From: Rodentibacter trehalosifermentans
GTDB taxonomy: Bacteria > Pseudomonadota > Gammaproteobacteria > Enterobacterales > Pasteurellaceae
Assembly: GCF_002000545.1 (NCBI RefSeq)
Contig: NZ_MLHL01000006.1
Span: forward strand, 1 to 64,000
DNA length: 64,000 nucleotides
Direction of reading: 5' to 3'
Shown here: piece by piece, positions 1 through 9,655 of the stretch
Layout of the letters: every line of letters starts with the position of its first letter
Numbering within the stretch: position 1 is the stretch's first letter
The notes under the pieces: model-generated
Database searches by the model: none
What the model was told of the DNA's origin: nothing
What the model saw: only the letters and a program-made list of their open reading frames with translations
Program-made: the position numbers and the translations under genes

Positions 1-44
1 CTTTTTGGGGTCAGATCACAAAATTCACCGCACTTTTTTCTTCG

Positions 45-1535
45 CTATTTTCTTGCTTCAAATTCTGCCAGTGCTTCGTCAAATTGTTCGGCTACAATTG
101 GATGAACAGGGGCGAACACGGAAGAGGTGAGTGTGATAAATGAACAGACTAAGAAGCCGGGGATAATTTCATAAAGTTTGGATAAATCCTCCCAGCCTAA
201 GAAGGTCATTAATGGACTCCAGATGACCACCGTGATTGCACCGGATAACATTCCCCATAGGGCTGCTTTAGAACTGATATTGCGGTTAAAGAGTGAAAGA
301 ATCACAACCGGCCCAAATGCCGCACCAAAACCTGCCCAAGCATAGGAGACTAACCCCATCACTTTAGAGTTAGGATCTTGAGCGATCACAATGGCGACAA
401 CAGAAATCACCAAGACCATTAAACGACCAATCCAGACAAGCTCTTTACTGGAGGCATTTTTACGGAAAAAGCCTTTATAGAAATCTTCGGTGATTGCCGC
501 AGAACACATTAATAATTGGGCGGAAAGGGTACTCATCACCGCCGCTAAAATTGCCGATAACACAATGCCGACAATCCATGGATTGAATATCACTTTTGAA
601 AGCTCAATGAAGACCGCTTCTGCATTGTCGAGTGGCATCGCTTGGTGGGTGAAATAGGCTAAACCGAAATAGCCTACAGCGACGGCGCCGCCTAAACAAA
701 GGAGCATCCAAGCAATCCCAATACGACGGGCTTTATTGAGCGCTTGAACGGAATCTGCCGCCATGAAGCGGGCAAGAATATGGGGTTGTCCGAAATAGCC
801 TAATCCCCAAGCGAGGGCTGAAATCACCCCAATGCCTGAAACATTATGTAGCCAGTTGCTATAAGGGATATGGGTGGCTTCCGATTTTATAGCTAATGCC
901 ATATTGATCTCTTCCCAACTGATATTAATGAGTACCATGACCGGTGCGAGGAGGAGGGCGAAAATCATCAACGTGGCTTGAATGGTATCGCTCCAAGACA
1001 CCGCCAAATAGCCGCCAATGAAAGTGTAGGCGATGGTGGCTAAGGCACCCAGCCAAAGAGCTGTCCCATAATCTAATCCTAATAAACTTTGGAAAAGTTT
1101 TGCACCTGCCACAACGCCGGAAGCACAGTAAATAGTGAAAAAGAATAAAATAATTGAGGAAGAGATAATTTTTAGTGCTTTTTTCTGGCGGGGAAAACGC
1201 TGGGCGAAAAACTCCGGCAAGGTGAGTGCATTGCTGTATTTTTCCGTGAAGATACGTAAACGGCCTGCCACGATTTTATAGTTCAGAAATGCGCCGACAG
1301 TCAGCCCCACCGCTATCCAAGCCTCAGAAAGACCGGAAAGGAAAATGGCACCGGGCAAGCCCATTAAAAGCCAGCCCGACATATCGGAAGCCCCCGCTGA
1401 CATGGCGGTGACAAAGCTTCCCATTTTACGACCACCAAGAATATAGTCGTCAAAATTTTGGGTAGAACGATAGGCATATAGCCCAATACCCAAAATAATC
1501 AATAAATATAAGCCAAATGTAATGTAAATCTGCAT
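45..1535 (-). CDS. putP: Sodium/proline symporter PutP
   Basis: This 496-residue, strongly hydrophobic protein has the repeated membrane helices of the sodium:solute symporter family and is close to the usual PutP length of about 500. The segment SAGASDMSGWLLMGLPG near residues 46-62 is the PutP signature in the second helix, where sodium and proline are coordinated in characterised homologues. It should import proline with Na+ across the inner membrane. It lies 130 bp downstream of putA on the same strand, so uptake and oxidation of proline are encoded together. A ribosome site AGGAG precedes the ATG. An uptake-signal core lies just past the stop codon. Confidence is high from family similarity. 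Confidence 0.95.
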   Translation of the reverse strand: MQIYITFGLYLLIILGIGLYAYRSTQNFDDYILGGRKMGSFVTAMSAGASDMSGWLLMGLPGAIFLSGLSEAWIAVGLTVGAFLNYKIVAGRLRIFTEKYSNALTLPEFFAQRFPRQKKALKIISSSIILFFFTIYCASGVVAGAKLFQSLLGLDYGTALWLGALATIAYTFIGGYLAVSWSDTIQATLMIFALLLAPVMVLINISWEEINMALAIKSEATHIPYSNWLHNVSGIGVISALAWGLGYFGQPHILARFMAADSVQALNKARRIGIAWMLLCLGGAVAVGYFGLAYFTHQAMPLDNAEAVFIELSKVIFNPWIVGIVLSAILAAVMSTLSAQLLMCSAAITEDFYKGFFRKNASSKELVWIGRLMVLVISVVAIVIAQDPNSKVMGLVSYAWAGFGAAFGPVVILSLFNRNISSKAALWGMLSGAITVVIWSPLMTFLGWEDLSKLYEIIPGFLVCSFITLTSSVFAPVHPIVAEQFDEALAEFEARK

Positions 1536-1665
1536 AGGTTTACTCCTGTTTTTACGTTCGAGGGTATGAATTTGAAAAATGCGTTCATGCTTTGCAAAAG
1601 GCTTAGAAAATTGACCGCTTGCATGCGTGAACGTTGTTTACATATCCTACCTATTAATGCATAGA

Positions 1666-4600
1666 TTAGTGCTCTTCCGAGGCCATCAACGAGGTATTGC
1701 CACCTGCGGCGGTGGTGTTGTAGCTACGAGAGAATTCATCGTAAAGTGGCAATACATCTTGAGTGGTACACCAGTCAAAACATTTGAAAATCGCTTTACT
1801 GTTTTCAGCCAACCATTGGCGGCGTTCAGGCTCAAGTGTAGCCAAATACACGCCTTTTTGGCAACTTCCCAATAGGGTATCGACTCGAATACCTGTTTTG
1901 GTCACTTTCGCCAGTGGGTGACTTGGTTCAACCAAAATAGTAAATCCTGCTCTTAACAATTTATCTGCAGCTGTTTGAGCGGAGGCTAAATCGCCGTTAA
2001 GAATTGCTACTTCACACGGTAAATAAGCGAGACTATTGTGTTCACCTGTAATGCTTTCAAGCACCGGTTTAGCGCTGCTAAGGCTATTTTCATCACCGAA
2101 TTGGCTGTAATAGCGAGGTGTGCGGGTTAAACGTTGGAGATAGAATTCACCACCGGCTTTCGGGCCTGTACCGGATAACCCATGTCCGCCAAAGGGCTGA
2201 ACTCCAACTACGGCACCGACAATGTTGCGATTAATATAGAAATTGCCACAATTAAGGTGTTTTTCGACCAAATCCATTTGTTTACGGATACGGCTATGGC
2301 AACCCCCGGTGAGCGCATAACCTTTTTCGTTGACGCTTTCCAACAGGTTCACTAAATCATCTTTACAATAGCGAATGATGTGAAGAATTGGGCCGAACAC
2401 TTCACGTTGCACTTGGTTGAGGTTATCAAGCAAGTAAATGGAAGGGGCAACAAAATGACCGCCTTCAGGCACAGGTAATTCGGTGTAGGCTCGGGCCACT
2501 TTACGCATCTTGGCTTGGTGGCTAAGTAAGTTTTGTTTTGCCTCTTCATCAATTACAGGACCAATATCCGTTGCCAGCAAGCGTGGATCGCCAAGGCTTA
2601 ATTCTTTCATCGCTTCACTGATCATTCGATAGTATTGGTCGGCAATTTCTTCTTGTAACAACAAAATGCGAAGTGCCGAACAACGTTGACCTGCGGAGTC
2701 AAAGGCGGAACTTAGCACGTCTGCCGCTACTTGTTCCGGTAGGGCAGAGGTATCTACCACTAGCACATTTTGCCCGCCGGTTTCTGCAATCAAAACTGGA
2801 TCGTTATCTGCAAGGGCTAAGCGTTTTTCAATCAATTTTGCCACTTCTGTCGAACCGGTAAAGACTACGCCATCAAAAGGCTGTTGGACAAGTGCCGCCC
2901 CCAGATCGCCTGCGCCTAATACAAGCTGTAAAGTTTCTCTCGGCACACCTGCTTGGTGCAGGAGTTTTACTGCCGCATAAGCGATAAGTGAGGTTTGTTC
3001 CGCAGGTTTGGCGATCACGGCATTACTTGCGGCAAGGGAAGCGGCAATTTGCCCTGTGAAGATCGCCAATGGGAAGTTCCAAGGAGAGATACAAAGCACT
3101 TTGCCACGGGCTTCACCAAGTTGGTTGTTATTCGCCAAATGTTCAAGCTGATTTGCATAATAGCGGAGGAAATCGACTGCTTCACGCAGTTCGGCAATGG
3201 CGTTTGGTAAGGTTTTACCCGCTTCGAGTATTGCTAGTTTCATTAGCAAACCATGATTTTCTTCATAAAGATCAGCTGCTTTTCGTAAAACATTGGCTTT
3301 TTCGACCGCACTTTTGGCATTCCACGTTTGGTTATTGGCAAAAGCAAATACCGCCCCTGCTTCATCTATGCCTAAGAAACGCACTTCGCCAATTATTTCT
3401 GTTAATTTTGCAGGATTTTTCACAAAATACACTGCCTGTTGAGTGGAATTGGTCGATAAGGTAAGGGAGGTGGCATTTTCTATTTTGGCTTCATTTAATG
3501 CCTGTTCAAGTTTCGCTAAAACCAATTCATTGGTTAAGTCAAAACCTGCGGAATTGCGGCGATCGTGGAAGATTTCTAGCGGTTTACGCACGAGTTTATT
3601 CGGCTCACCCTTTGATTTTGAATAGCCTTTCCAAGGTAATGTTACCAATTGAGACACGGGGATATTTTCATCAACTAATTGGTGAACGAAAGAAGAGTTA
3701 GCGCCGTTTTCGAGTAAACGACGCACGAGGTAGGCAAGCAGGGTTTCATGAGTGCCAACGGGGGCATAAACACGTACTTGTCGATCGAAATTTTCTTTGC
3801 CGACAATATTGTCGTAAAGGCTTTCCCCCATTCCGTGTAAGCATTGAAATTCAAATTGTTTGCCTTGCCCAAGTTCGTGAATGGTACACATTGTGAGAAC
3901 ATTGTGGGTGGCAAATTGTGGATAAATCACATCTTGGGCTGCAAATAATTTTTTCGCACAAGCAACATAGGCAATGTCGGTGTGATTTTTGCGCGTGTAG
4001 AGTGGGAAATCGTCTAAGCCATCGGTTTGCGCCCATTTGATTTCACTATCCCAGTATGCACCTTTTACCAAACGAATCATCAAATAGCCCTGTTTTTCAC
4101 GGGCAAGGTTGATTAAATAATCCAACACATAAGGACAGCGTTTGGAATAGGCTTGTACCACAAAGCCAATGCCTTTGTAGCCTTTGAGTTCTGGTTCATC
4201 AAGTAATTTTTCGATTAAATCCAAAGAAAGCTCAAGGCGGTTCGCCTCTTCAGCATCAATGTTGACGCTGATGTTATATTTTTGAGCCAGTAAAAAGAGC
4301 TGTTTTACACGAGGGTAAAGCTCATTCATTGTGCGGTCATATTTCGCACGGCTATATTTAGGGTGAATGGCAGAAAGTTTGACGGAAACGCTATTGCCGT
4401 TGTAAATAGTGCGGTCTTTAGCGTTTTTCCCTACCTCTTCAATGGCGTGCAGATAGTCGTTGAAATAGCGATCAGCATCAGCGGCTGTCATCGCCGCTTC
4501 GCCCAGCATATCAAATGAGAAGGTAAAGCCTTTGTTGTAGCGCGGTTGAATATGTTTGAGTGCCTCCTCCATTGTTACGCCGGCGACGAATTGTCTCCCC

Positions 4601-5118
4601 ATAATACGCATTGATTTCACCATTGCTTGACGCATAACAGGTGCGGCAAGGCGAGAAAACATATTTTTGATGCTATTGGTAAGTTGTTCTTCGGTAAGAT
4701 TTTCACTGATTTTTTTACCGAACACCAAGCCATAGCTGGCTGCGTTGATAAAGATAGATTTTGAATTGCCAAGATGTGATTGCCAATTGCCATCTTTCAA
4801 TTTTTCGTAGATAAGCTCATCACGGGTTTTGGCATCAGGGATACGTAGTAATGCTTCAGCCAAACACATTAAGGCGACCCCTTCTTCAGAGCTTAATGAA
4901 AATTCTTCCATTAACGCATCGGCACCATACTGCTTTTGTTTTAAGAGGCGCAATTTGTTAATCAATTTGGTGGCATTATCCGTAATGTGTTTTTCTTGTG
5001 TTTCGGTGAAATCAAGCGTTGCCATTAAACGATCTACAGCCGTTTTTTCATCTAAACGATAATTTTTAGTAATGATTTTACGTTCAGGGCAGTAAGTTTT
5101 GGAAAGAGAAATAGACAT
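1666..5118 (-). CDS. putA: Bifunctional proline dehydrogenase / P5C dehydrogenase PutA
   Basis: The 1,150-residue protein oxidises proline to glutamate in two steps. The FAD-dependent proline dehydrogenase barrel covers roughly residues 190-480 (motifs VSVKLSAIHPKYS and RLVKGAYWDSEIKWAQ). The NAD-dependent glutamate-semialdehyde dehydrogenase covers roughly 560-1010, with ISPWNFPLAIF, FTGSTEVAK, the general base region AETGGQN (Glu779) and the nucleophile in SAGQRCSA (Cys813). E. coli PutA is about 1,320 residues and begins with a ribbon-helix-helix DNA-binding domain. That domain is absent here, so this protein probably does not repress the put genes itself. AAGGGG precedes the ATG. Confidence 0.95.
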   Translation of the reverse strand: MSISLSKTYCPERKIITKNYRLDEKTAVDRLMATLDFTETQEKHITDNATKLINKLRLLKQKQYGADALMEEFSLSSEEGVALMCLAEALLRIPDAKTRDELIYEKLKDGNWQSHLGNSKSIFINAASYGLVFGKKISENLTEEQLTNSIKNMFSRLAAPVMRQAMVKSMRIMGRQFVAGVTMEEALKHIQPRYNKGFTFSFDMLGEAAMTAADADRYFNDYLHAIEEVGKNAKDRTIYNGNSVSVKLSAIHPKYSRAKYDRTMNELYPRVKQLFLLAQKYNISVNIDAEEANRLELSLDLIEKLLDEPELKGYKGIGFVVQAYSKRCPYVLDYLINLAREKQGYLMIRLVKGAYWDSEIKWAQTDGLDDFPLYTRKNHTDIAYVACAKKLFAAQDVIYPQFATHNVLTMCTIHELGQGKQFEFQCLHGMGESLYDNIVGKENFDRQVRVYAPVGTHETLLAYLVRRLLENGANSSFVHQLVDENIPVSQLVTLPWKGYSKSKGEPNKLVRKPLEIFHDRRNSAGFDLTNELVLAKLEQALNEAKIENATSLTLSTNSTQQAVYFVKNPAKLTEIIGEVRFLGIDEAGAVFAFANNQTWNAKSAVEKANVLRKAADLYEENHGLLMKLAILEAGKTLPNAIAELREAVDFLRYYANQLEHLANNNQLGEARGKVLCISPWNFPLAIFTGQIAASLAASNAVIAKPAEQTSLIAYAAVKLLHQAGVPRETLQLVLGAGDLGAALVQQPFDGVVFTGSTEVAKLIEKRLALADNDPVLIAETGGQNVLVVDTSALPEQVAADVLSSAFDSAGQRCSALRILLLQEEIADQYYRMISEAMKELSLGDPRLLATDIGPVIDEEAKQNLLSHQAKMRKVARAYTELPVPEGGHFVAPSIYLLDNLNQVQREVFGPILHIIRYCKDDLVNLLESVNEKGYALTGGCHSRIRKQMDLVEKHLNCGNFYINRNIVGAVVGVQPFGGHGLSGTGPKAGGEFYLQRLTRTPRYYSQFGDENSLSSAKPVLESITGEHNSLAYLPCEVAILNGDLASAQTAADKLLRAGFTILVEPSHPLAKVTKTGIRVDTLLGSCQKGVYLATLEPERRQWLAENSKAIFKCFDWCTTQDVLPLYDEFSRSYNTTAAGGNTSLMASEEH

Positions 5119-5277
5119 CTGAAAACCCCTTGTGTTTAATGTGTTACAAGATTGTTAATGAAGTTAAGTCTATTTGTGTAAAAAGTAAACGGGATTTTTT
5201 TGAATTTGTGAGTAATATCACAGAAAAAATGTGGATTAGCTTAGAAAATTTGTTGATGAAAGGGAGAATAAAGAGAA

Positions 5278-5313
5278 AAAATCCTCTTATTTGGGGAAAA
5301 ATAAGAGGATTTT
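5278..5313 (-). terminator. Intrinsic terminator downstream of trxA
   Basis: A 15-bp inverted repeat (AAAATCCTCTTATTT and its complement, 6-nt loop) lies just after the trxA stop codon. The stem ends in T-runs on both strands, so it could stop trxA transcription and also act from the other side, towards the start of putA. Confidence 0.85.
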
Positions 5314-5322
5314 AGAAATAAA

Positions 5323-5646
5323 TTAAAGATGTTGATTGATAAATGCTGCAAGTTGACCTTTTGGTAATGCACCGACCTGTGTTGCTGCCACTTCACCGTT
5401 TTTTACTAAAAGTAAGGTTGGGATACTGCGTACACCAAATTGACCGGCCACAAGCTGATTTTCATCAACATTGATTTTAACGATTTTGGCTTTGCCGGCA
5501 AATTCCGGCGCAAGTTCGTCCAATACCGGTGCAATCATTTTACAAGGTCCGCACCATGGAGCCCAAAAATCAACTAATACAGGGACTTCTGAACGTAGCA
5601 CATCTGCTTCAAATGTTGCATCTGTTGTATGTAATACTTGGCTCAT
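5323..5646 (-). CDS. trxA: Thioredoxin
   Basis: A 107-residue thioredoxin of standard length. The redox motif WCGPCK is at residues 31-36 (Cys32 and Cys35), followed by the conserved cis-proline segment RSIPTLLL. It acts in the cytoplasm as a general disulfide reductase, for example for ribonucleotide reductase and methionine sulfoxide reductase, and is recharged by thioredoxin reductase. It appears monocistronic: a strong terminator follows it and it is separated by about 120 bp from ldhA. The start is supported by AAGGAAA upstream of the ATG. Confidence 0.97.
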   Translation of the reverse strand: MSQVLHTTDATFEADVLRSEVPVLVDFWAPWCGPCKMIAPVLDELAPEFAGKAKIVKINVDENQLVAGQFGVRSIPTLLLVKNGEVAATQVGALPKGQLAAFINQHL

Positions 5647-5764
5647 TTTTATTTCCTTTGTTTGTGAATAATGCCCTTATGTAAGGGCATTTTATTGAAT
5701 TACAAGTGCGGTCAGAATAGCACGATTTTTTTTAAAGTACAGTTATTGATTTAATTACCAAAAA

Positions 5765-6760
5765 CTAAGAGGAGAAAACCAAATTTTCGCAAGGTTTTCC
5801 GGATTTTAATTTATATACATTAGAAAGCGTGACATCCGCAATATTGGTTAACGCATCCTCCGTTAAGAAAGCTTGGTGGCCGGTAAGCAATACGTTATGG
5901 CACGAAGAAAGGCGACGGAATACATCGTCCAAAATGACCTCATTTGATTTATCTTCAAAGAATAAATCCCGTTCATTTTCATAGACATCCATACCCAATG
6001 CACCGATTTTACGCTGTTTTAACGCATCAATTGCCGCGGGGGTATCAATCAGCGAACCACGGCTTGTATTGATGATCATCACACCATCCTTCATTTTTGC
6101 AAAGGCTTCTCGGTTGAGTAAATGATAGTTTTCCGGTGTCGCCGGACAGTGTAGGGTGATAACGTGAGATTTGGCATAAAGCTCGTCAAGTTCCACATAT
6201 TTTGCCCCAAGTTCTTCCGCCACAGGATTTTTAAAAGGATCATAGGCAAGAATATTCATTCCGAATCCTTTTAAAATTCGCATCACAGCAATGCCGATTT
6301 TACCCGTACCGATCACGCCAACGGTGCGTCCGTGCATATTAAAGCCGATTAATCCTTCAAGGGAGAAATTGGCTTCACGGGTGCGTTGGTAAGCTCGGTG
6401 AATGCGGCGGTTTAATGTCATCATCAAGCCAACCGTATGTTCAGCCACCGCTTCCGGTGAATAAGCCGGCACGCGGACGACTTGAATGCCGAGATCTTGT
6501 GCGGCTTTTAAATCTACATTATTAAAACCGGCACAACGGAGGGCGACAATTTTCACACCAAGTGCGGCTAATTTTTCCAATACTTTTCGACTACCGTCAT
6601 CGTTCACGAAAATACAAACAGCTTCACAATGTTCGGCTAAACGCGCTGTACTTTCATTCAACATAAAATCAAAAAACTCAAGATCAAAACAGTATTTTGC
6701 ATTGATTAATTCAAAGTATTTACGGTCGTAATTTTTTGTGCTGTAAACTGCAATTTTCAT
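5765..6760 (-). CDS. ldhA: Fermentative D-lactate dehydrogenase
   Basis: A 331-residue member of the D-2-hydroxyacid dehydrogenase family, the same length class as E. coli LdhA. It shows the nucleotide-binding loop GVIGTGKIG near residue 148. The catalytic Arg is in NTSRGSLIDT, the Glu in MDVYENERDLFFED and the His in LLTGHQAFLTEDAL. It reduces pyruvate to D-lactate with NADH during fermentation in the cytoplasm. The gene starts 14 bases before the metB stop region (6775), so the two may be cotranscribed even though they belong to different pathways. Confidence 0.93.
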   Translation of the reverse strand: MKIAVYSTKNYDRKYFELINAKYCFDLEFFDFMLNESTARLAEHCEAVCIFVNDDGSRKVLEKLAALGVKIVALRCAGFNNVDLKAAQDLGIQVVRVPAYSPEAVAEHTVGLMMTLNRRIHRAYQRTREANFSLEGLIGFNMHGRTVGVIGTGKIGIAVMRILKGFGMNILAYDPFKNPVAEELGAKYVELDELYAKSHVITLHCPATPENYHLLNREAFAKMKDGVMIINTSRGSLIDTPAAIDALKQRKIGALGMDVYENERDLFFEDKSNEVILDDVFRRLSSCHNVLLTGHQAFLTEDALTNIADVTLSNVYKLKSGKPCENLVFSS

Positions 6761-6774
6761 ATTTTCTCCGAGAT

Positions 6775-7887
6775 TTATTTCAAATTGGCAAAGGCTTGGA
6801 GCAAGTCAGCTTTGATATCTTCCACATCTTCAATCCCCACGGAAAAACGAAGGAGGGTATTGGTGATGCCTCGAGCAACACGCTCTGTCTCCGGAATATC
6901 CATATGGGTTTGTGTTGCCGGATAGGTGATAAAACTTTCTGTACCGCCAAGACTTTCCGCAAAGGTAATGAGTTTGATGGATTTCAAAAATGTATTGATC
7001 CAAGTTTCATTTTTTAATCGGAAAGACAGCATTCCCCCTTTATTTGGATAAAGCACGGAATCTACCTGTGATTGGGATTGCAAGAACTCGGCGATGGCTT
7101 TAGCGTTTTCTTGGTGACGCTTCATTCGTAACGAGAGGGTTTTCATACCACGAATCGTCAACCACGAATCGAATGGGGAAAGCACCGCACCGGCACCGTT
7201 TTGAATATAGGCGATGCGTTCACAAAGAGCTTGCCCTTTTGCCACGATTAATCCCACTAATGCATCATTATGACCGGCGATATATTTTGTTCCGCTGTGG
7301 ATCACAATATCAGCCCCGAGATCTAATGGGCGGGAAAGCACCGGCGTTAAAAAGGTGTTATCCACAATCAACATTAATTGATGTTTTTTAGCGAGTTTGG
7401 CGATTTCAACCACATCGCATTCTTCCATGAGTGGATTGGAAGGCGTTTCGATAAAAATGGCTTTGGTGTTTGGTGTTATCGCTGTTTCGATCTCATTCAC
7501 GGATGCTGTATTAACATAAATCGGTTTGACCGCATGATTATTTTTATAAGAAAAATCTAAAAGACGGTAGGTTCCACCATAGACATCACTGGAAACAATC
7601 CATTCATCGGGGGCGGTAAAAAGGCTCATTAGCACTTGAATTGCCGCCATACCGGATGAAAATGCAAACCCCTGATCACCATTTTCTAATTGTGCAATCG
7701 TGTTTTCTAATACCGTTCTGGTTGGGTTTTTAGTACGGGTATAATCAAAACCGGTGCTTTCACCAATACCGTGGTGACCATAGGCGGTGGACAGAAAAAT
7801 CGGCGTGGAAACCGCACCGGTACGTTCATCACTGCGATTGCCGGCTTGAGCGAGTAGAGTATCAATTGCGTATGGTTGTGTTGTCAT
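6775..7887 (-). CDS. metB: Cystathionine gamma-synthase (PLP trans-sulfuration enzyme)
   Basis: A 370-residue enzyme of the Cys/Met metabolism PLP-dependent family. The PLP lysine is Lys201 in HSGTKYIAGHNDALVG. The cofactor-binding DYTRTKNPTR near residues 48-57 and FSSGMAAI near 76-83 are intact. In this family the closest Haemophilus enzymes are annotated MetB, which joins O-acylhomoserine and cysteine to form cystathionine. Sequence alone does not firmly exclude cystathionine beta-lyase (MetC) or O-acetylhomoserine sulfhydrylase, so the reaction is less certain than the family. The gene lies upstream of ldhA on the same strand. Confidence 0.85.
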   Translation of the reverse strand: MTTQPYAIDTLLAQAGNRSDERTGAVSTPIFLSTAYGHHGIGESTGFDYTRTKNPTRTVLENTIAQLENGDQGFAFSSGMAAIQVLMSLFTAPDEWIVSSDVYGGTYRLLDFSYKNNHAVKPIYVNTASVNEIETAITPNTKAIFIETPSNPLMEECDVVEIAKLAKKHQLMLIVDNTFLTPVLSRPLDLGADIVIHSGTKYIAGHNDALVGLIVAKGQALCERIAYIQNGAGAVLSPFDSWLTIRGMKTLSLRMKRHQENAKAIAEFLQSQSQVDSVLYPNKGGMLSFRLKNETWINTFLKSIKLITFAESLGGTESFITYPATQTHMDIPETERVARGITNTLLRFSVGIEDVEDIKADLLQAFANLK

Positions 7888-8085
7888 AATATCCTCTAAA
7901 AAAATAACCTAAAAAGTGACCGCACTTTTTCGTTGAAAACGGCAAACATTTTGGCATAAAGCCTAAAGTGATAAAAGGAGAAATTCAAAAATAACGGGGA
8001 AATTCGATTTTTCATCATTTATTGATAATAATTTAAACGAAGTGCATTTTTTTTAAACGGTTGAGAATTTTTTTTTAATCTGTAA

Positions 8086-8113
8086 TTGACAGATTTTCAA
8101 ATTTACGTAAAAT
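8086..8113 (+). promoter_or_regulatory. Promoter of the tRNA cluster
   Basis: TTGACA, a 16-bp spacer and TAAAAT lie 20 bp before tRNA-Gly. No other sigma-70 promoter of comparable quality was noticed between metB and the tRNAs, so all four tRNAs are probably one transcript. Confidence 0.7.
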
Positions 8114-8133
8114 GCACGCCACTAACAGCAAAT

Positions 8134-8209
<76 letters not shown>

Positions 8210-8213
8210 AAAC

Positions 8214-8287
8214 GGCGTGTTAGCAAAGCGGTTATGCACTGGATTGCAAATCCATGTAGCTCGGTTCGACTCCGGGACACGCCTCCA
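8214..8287 (+). tRNA. tRNA-Cys (GCA)
   Basis: 74 nt. Acceptor GGCGTGT pairs with ACACGCC, the anticodon loop TTGCAAA gives GCA, the T loop is TTCGACT, and the CCA end is encoded. It starts four bases after tRNA-Gly. Confidence 0.96.
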
Positions 8288-8311
8288 TAATACGTTGTCA
8301 GTTAGTGTTTT

Positions 8312-8398
8312 GCCCGAGTGGTGGAATCGGTAGACACAAGGGATTTAAAATCCCTCGCCTTTCGAGGCGTGCCAGTTCAAGTCTGGCTTCGGGCACCA
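8312..8398 (+). tRNA. tRNA-Leu (TAA)
   Basis: 87 nt class II tRNA with acceptor GCCCGAG/CTTCGGGC, anticodon TAA in the loop of GGGAT-TTAAAAT-CCC, a long variable arm (CGCCTTTCGAGGCG) and encoded CCA. Confidence 0.96.
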
Positions 8399-8447
8399 TT
8401 TTATAAAATCTTAATTTTGTAAAAAACTCCTTTAAAATCCTACATTT

Positions 8448-8523
8448 GGGTCGTTAGCTCAGTCGGTAGAGCAGCGGACTTTTAATCCGTTGGTCGAAGG
8501 TTCGAATCCTTCACGACCCACCA
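8448..8523 (+). tRNA. tRNA-Lys (TTT), integration target
   Basis: 76 nt with acceptor GGGTCGT/ACGACCC, anticodon loop CTTTTAA (TTT), T loop TTCGAAT and encoded CCA. Its 3' 49 bases, from the anticodon stem to CCA, form the left copy of the 50-bp att core, so the gene is kept intact after phage and ICE integration. Confidence 0.97.
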
Positions 8524-8524
8524 A
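8475..8524 (+). repeat. attL: Left att core (50-bp direct repeat, copy 1)
   Basis: This 50-bp block, starting CGGACTTTTAATCCGTTGG inside tRNA-Lys, is repeated without mismatch at 50,849-50,898. It is the crossover core of the prophage, and by position it is also the likely core used by the ICE. The integrase gene begins its 3' end only 40 bp away. Confidence 0.95.
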
Positions 8525-8540
8525 ATATCGAATTTCTAAG

Positions 8541-8584
8541 AGCTGTAAGTTATCCCTTCAAATTCAATAGCTTACGGCTTTTTT
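8541..8584 (+). terminator. Terminator of the tRNA cluster overlapping int 3' end
   Basis: AGCTGTAAG (8541-8549) pairs with CTTACGGCT (8571-8579), including one G-U pair, and a T-run follows. It lies on the phage side of the att core, so the prophage supplies a new terminator for the tRNA operon. Confidence 0.65.
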
Positions 8585-9655
8585 CTTGCCTGAAATATCC
8601 TCCTGTTCGTCATTTTTCGCCTCGCAGTTTGGGCGGATTAAAAACGAGTTTGACGTAAGTTTGACGTGGTTCACGTAGTCCAATAAATGCCCAGCATCAA
8701 GGTGAGCATATTTTTGCACCATTTCAATGGTTTCCCATCCGCCCAATTCTTTCAGAACCATAAGCGGTGTGCCGTTTTGTACGTGCCAACTTGCCCAAGT
8801 ATGCCGTAAGTCGTGAAACCGAAAATCTTTAATATTAGATCTTTCTAAAGCCCGGCTAAAATCCTTTCGTGAAATATCCTTGAGCTTTAAGCCTTTTCCG
8901 CTATGAAAGACATAATCTGAACAACGTTTGGATTGCCGTTGCCTCAAGAAATCCATTGCTTCTTGGCTTAATGGGAGCGATCTTGCTCGCCCTGATTTGG
9001 CAATATCGCCGGTAACGATGGCAATTTGCCGCTCAAAATCAACTTTGTTCCACGTGAGTGTGAGAATTTCGCTCATTCGTGCGCCGGTGAGTAAGGCAAA
9101 TCGGCATATATCACGCATCCAGTCTAAGTTTAGATTTTCCAATAATCGTTTAACTTCCGATTTTGTGAGCCATCGAATCCGTTTTTTCGCCTCGGTATTT
9201 TTGGAAATATAAGGAATGTTATCAATCCATCCCGCTTGCTTGGCAAGATTTAACGCCCGCATAATAGATGAACGATAGCGATTTTGTGTCGCCGGTGATA
9301 ATTCTTTCCCTGTGCGATTTACGTGTGTTGGTAAATACGCTTGAATATCATCACTTGTTAAAGAACGAATTAATTTATGACCAAGGGTTTCTCGCCAGTA
9401 TTGGGCGTGGCGAATTTTGGTGGCGACATCTTTTCTATGTTCCGCTTCCCTCAGCATTAAAATTAAGGCATCTTCCACGGTTCTTTCAGGTTTCTTATTA
9501 AGCCTTTCAACCTGCCAAGCCTCGTGCTTGAGTTTGTCGTGGAGCTGTTGCGCTAATTTTTTTTCAGTCGTTTGACTACTGCATCGAATTCGCTCGCCGC
9601 TTGGCGTGGTGAAATCGATCTGCCATACGCCGAATTTATTTTTTCTGATCGACAT
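8564..9655 (-). CDS. int: Tyrosine integrase
   Basis: A 363-residue phage-type tyrosine recombinase that would catalyse integration at tRNA-Lys and, with the excisionase, excision. An N-terminal arm-binding and SAM-like core-binding region (about 1-150) precedes the catalytic domain. The catalytic domain shows the first Arg in LLTGARMSEIL, the HxxR box FHDLRHTWASWH, and GGWETIEMVQKYAHLD with the nucleophilic Tyr. The start chosen is the internal ATG (MSIRKNKFG) because GGAGAAAAGAAA precedes it. A longer frame of 374 residues starting at 9688 is possible but lacks that site. The 3' end holds a putative arm-type repeat (8648-8667). Confidence 0.95.
   Translation of the reverse strand: MSIRKNKFGVWQIDFTTPSGERIRCSSQTTEKKLAQQLHDKLKHEAWQVERLNKKPERTVEDALILMLREAEHRKDVATKIRHAQYWRETLGHKLIRSLTSDDIQAYLPTHVNRTGKELSPATQNRYRSSIMRALNLAKQAGWIDNIPYISKNTEAKKRIRWLTKSEVKRLLENLNLDWMRDICRFALLTGARMSEILTLTWNKVDFERQIAIVTGDIAKSGRARSLPLSQEAMDFLRQRQSKRCSDYVFHSGKGLKLKDISRKDFSRALERSNIKDFRFHDLRHTWASWHVQNGTPLMVLKELGGWETIEMVQKYAHLDAGHLLDYVNHVKLTSNSFLIRPNCEAKNDEQEDISGKKKAVSY
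8648..8667 (+). promoter_or_regulatory. Putative integrase arm-type sites, left
   Basis: The 20-mer GTTTGACGTAAGTTTGACGT contains two direct TTTGACGT units and matches 19 of 20 bases at 50,713-50,732, in the same orientation. The two sites lie 124 and 117 bp inside their att cores, which is the geometry expected for arm-binding sites of an integrase. Confidence 0.65.

Noticed and set aside
3069-3464. Plus-strand frames inside putA
   Set aside because: Several long antisense frames occur in putA because of codon bias; putA itself has complete conserved domains, so these are shadows.
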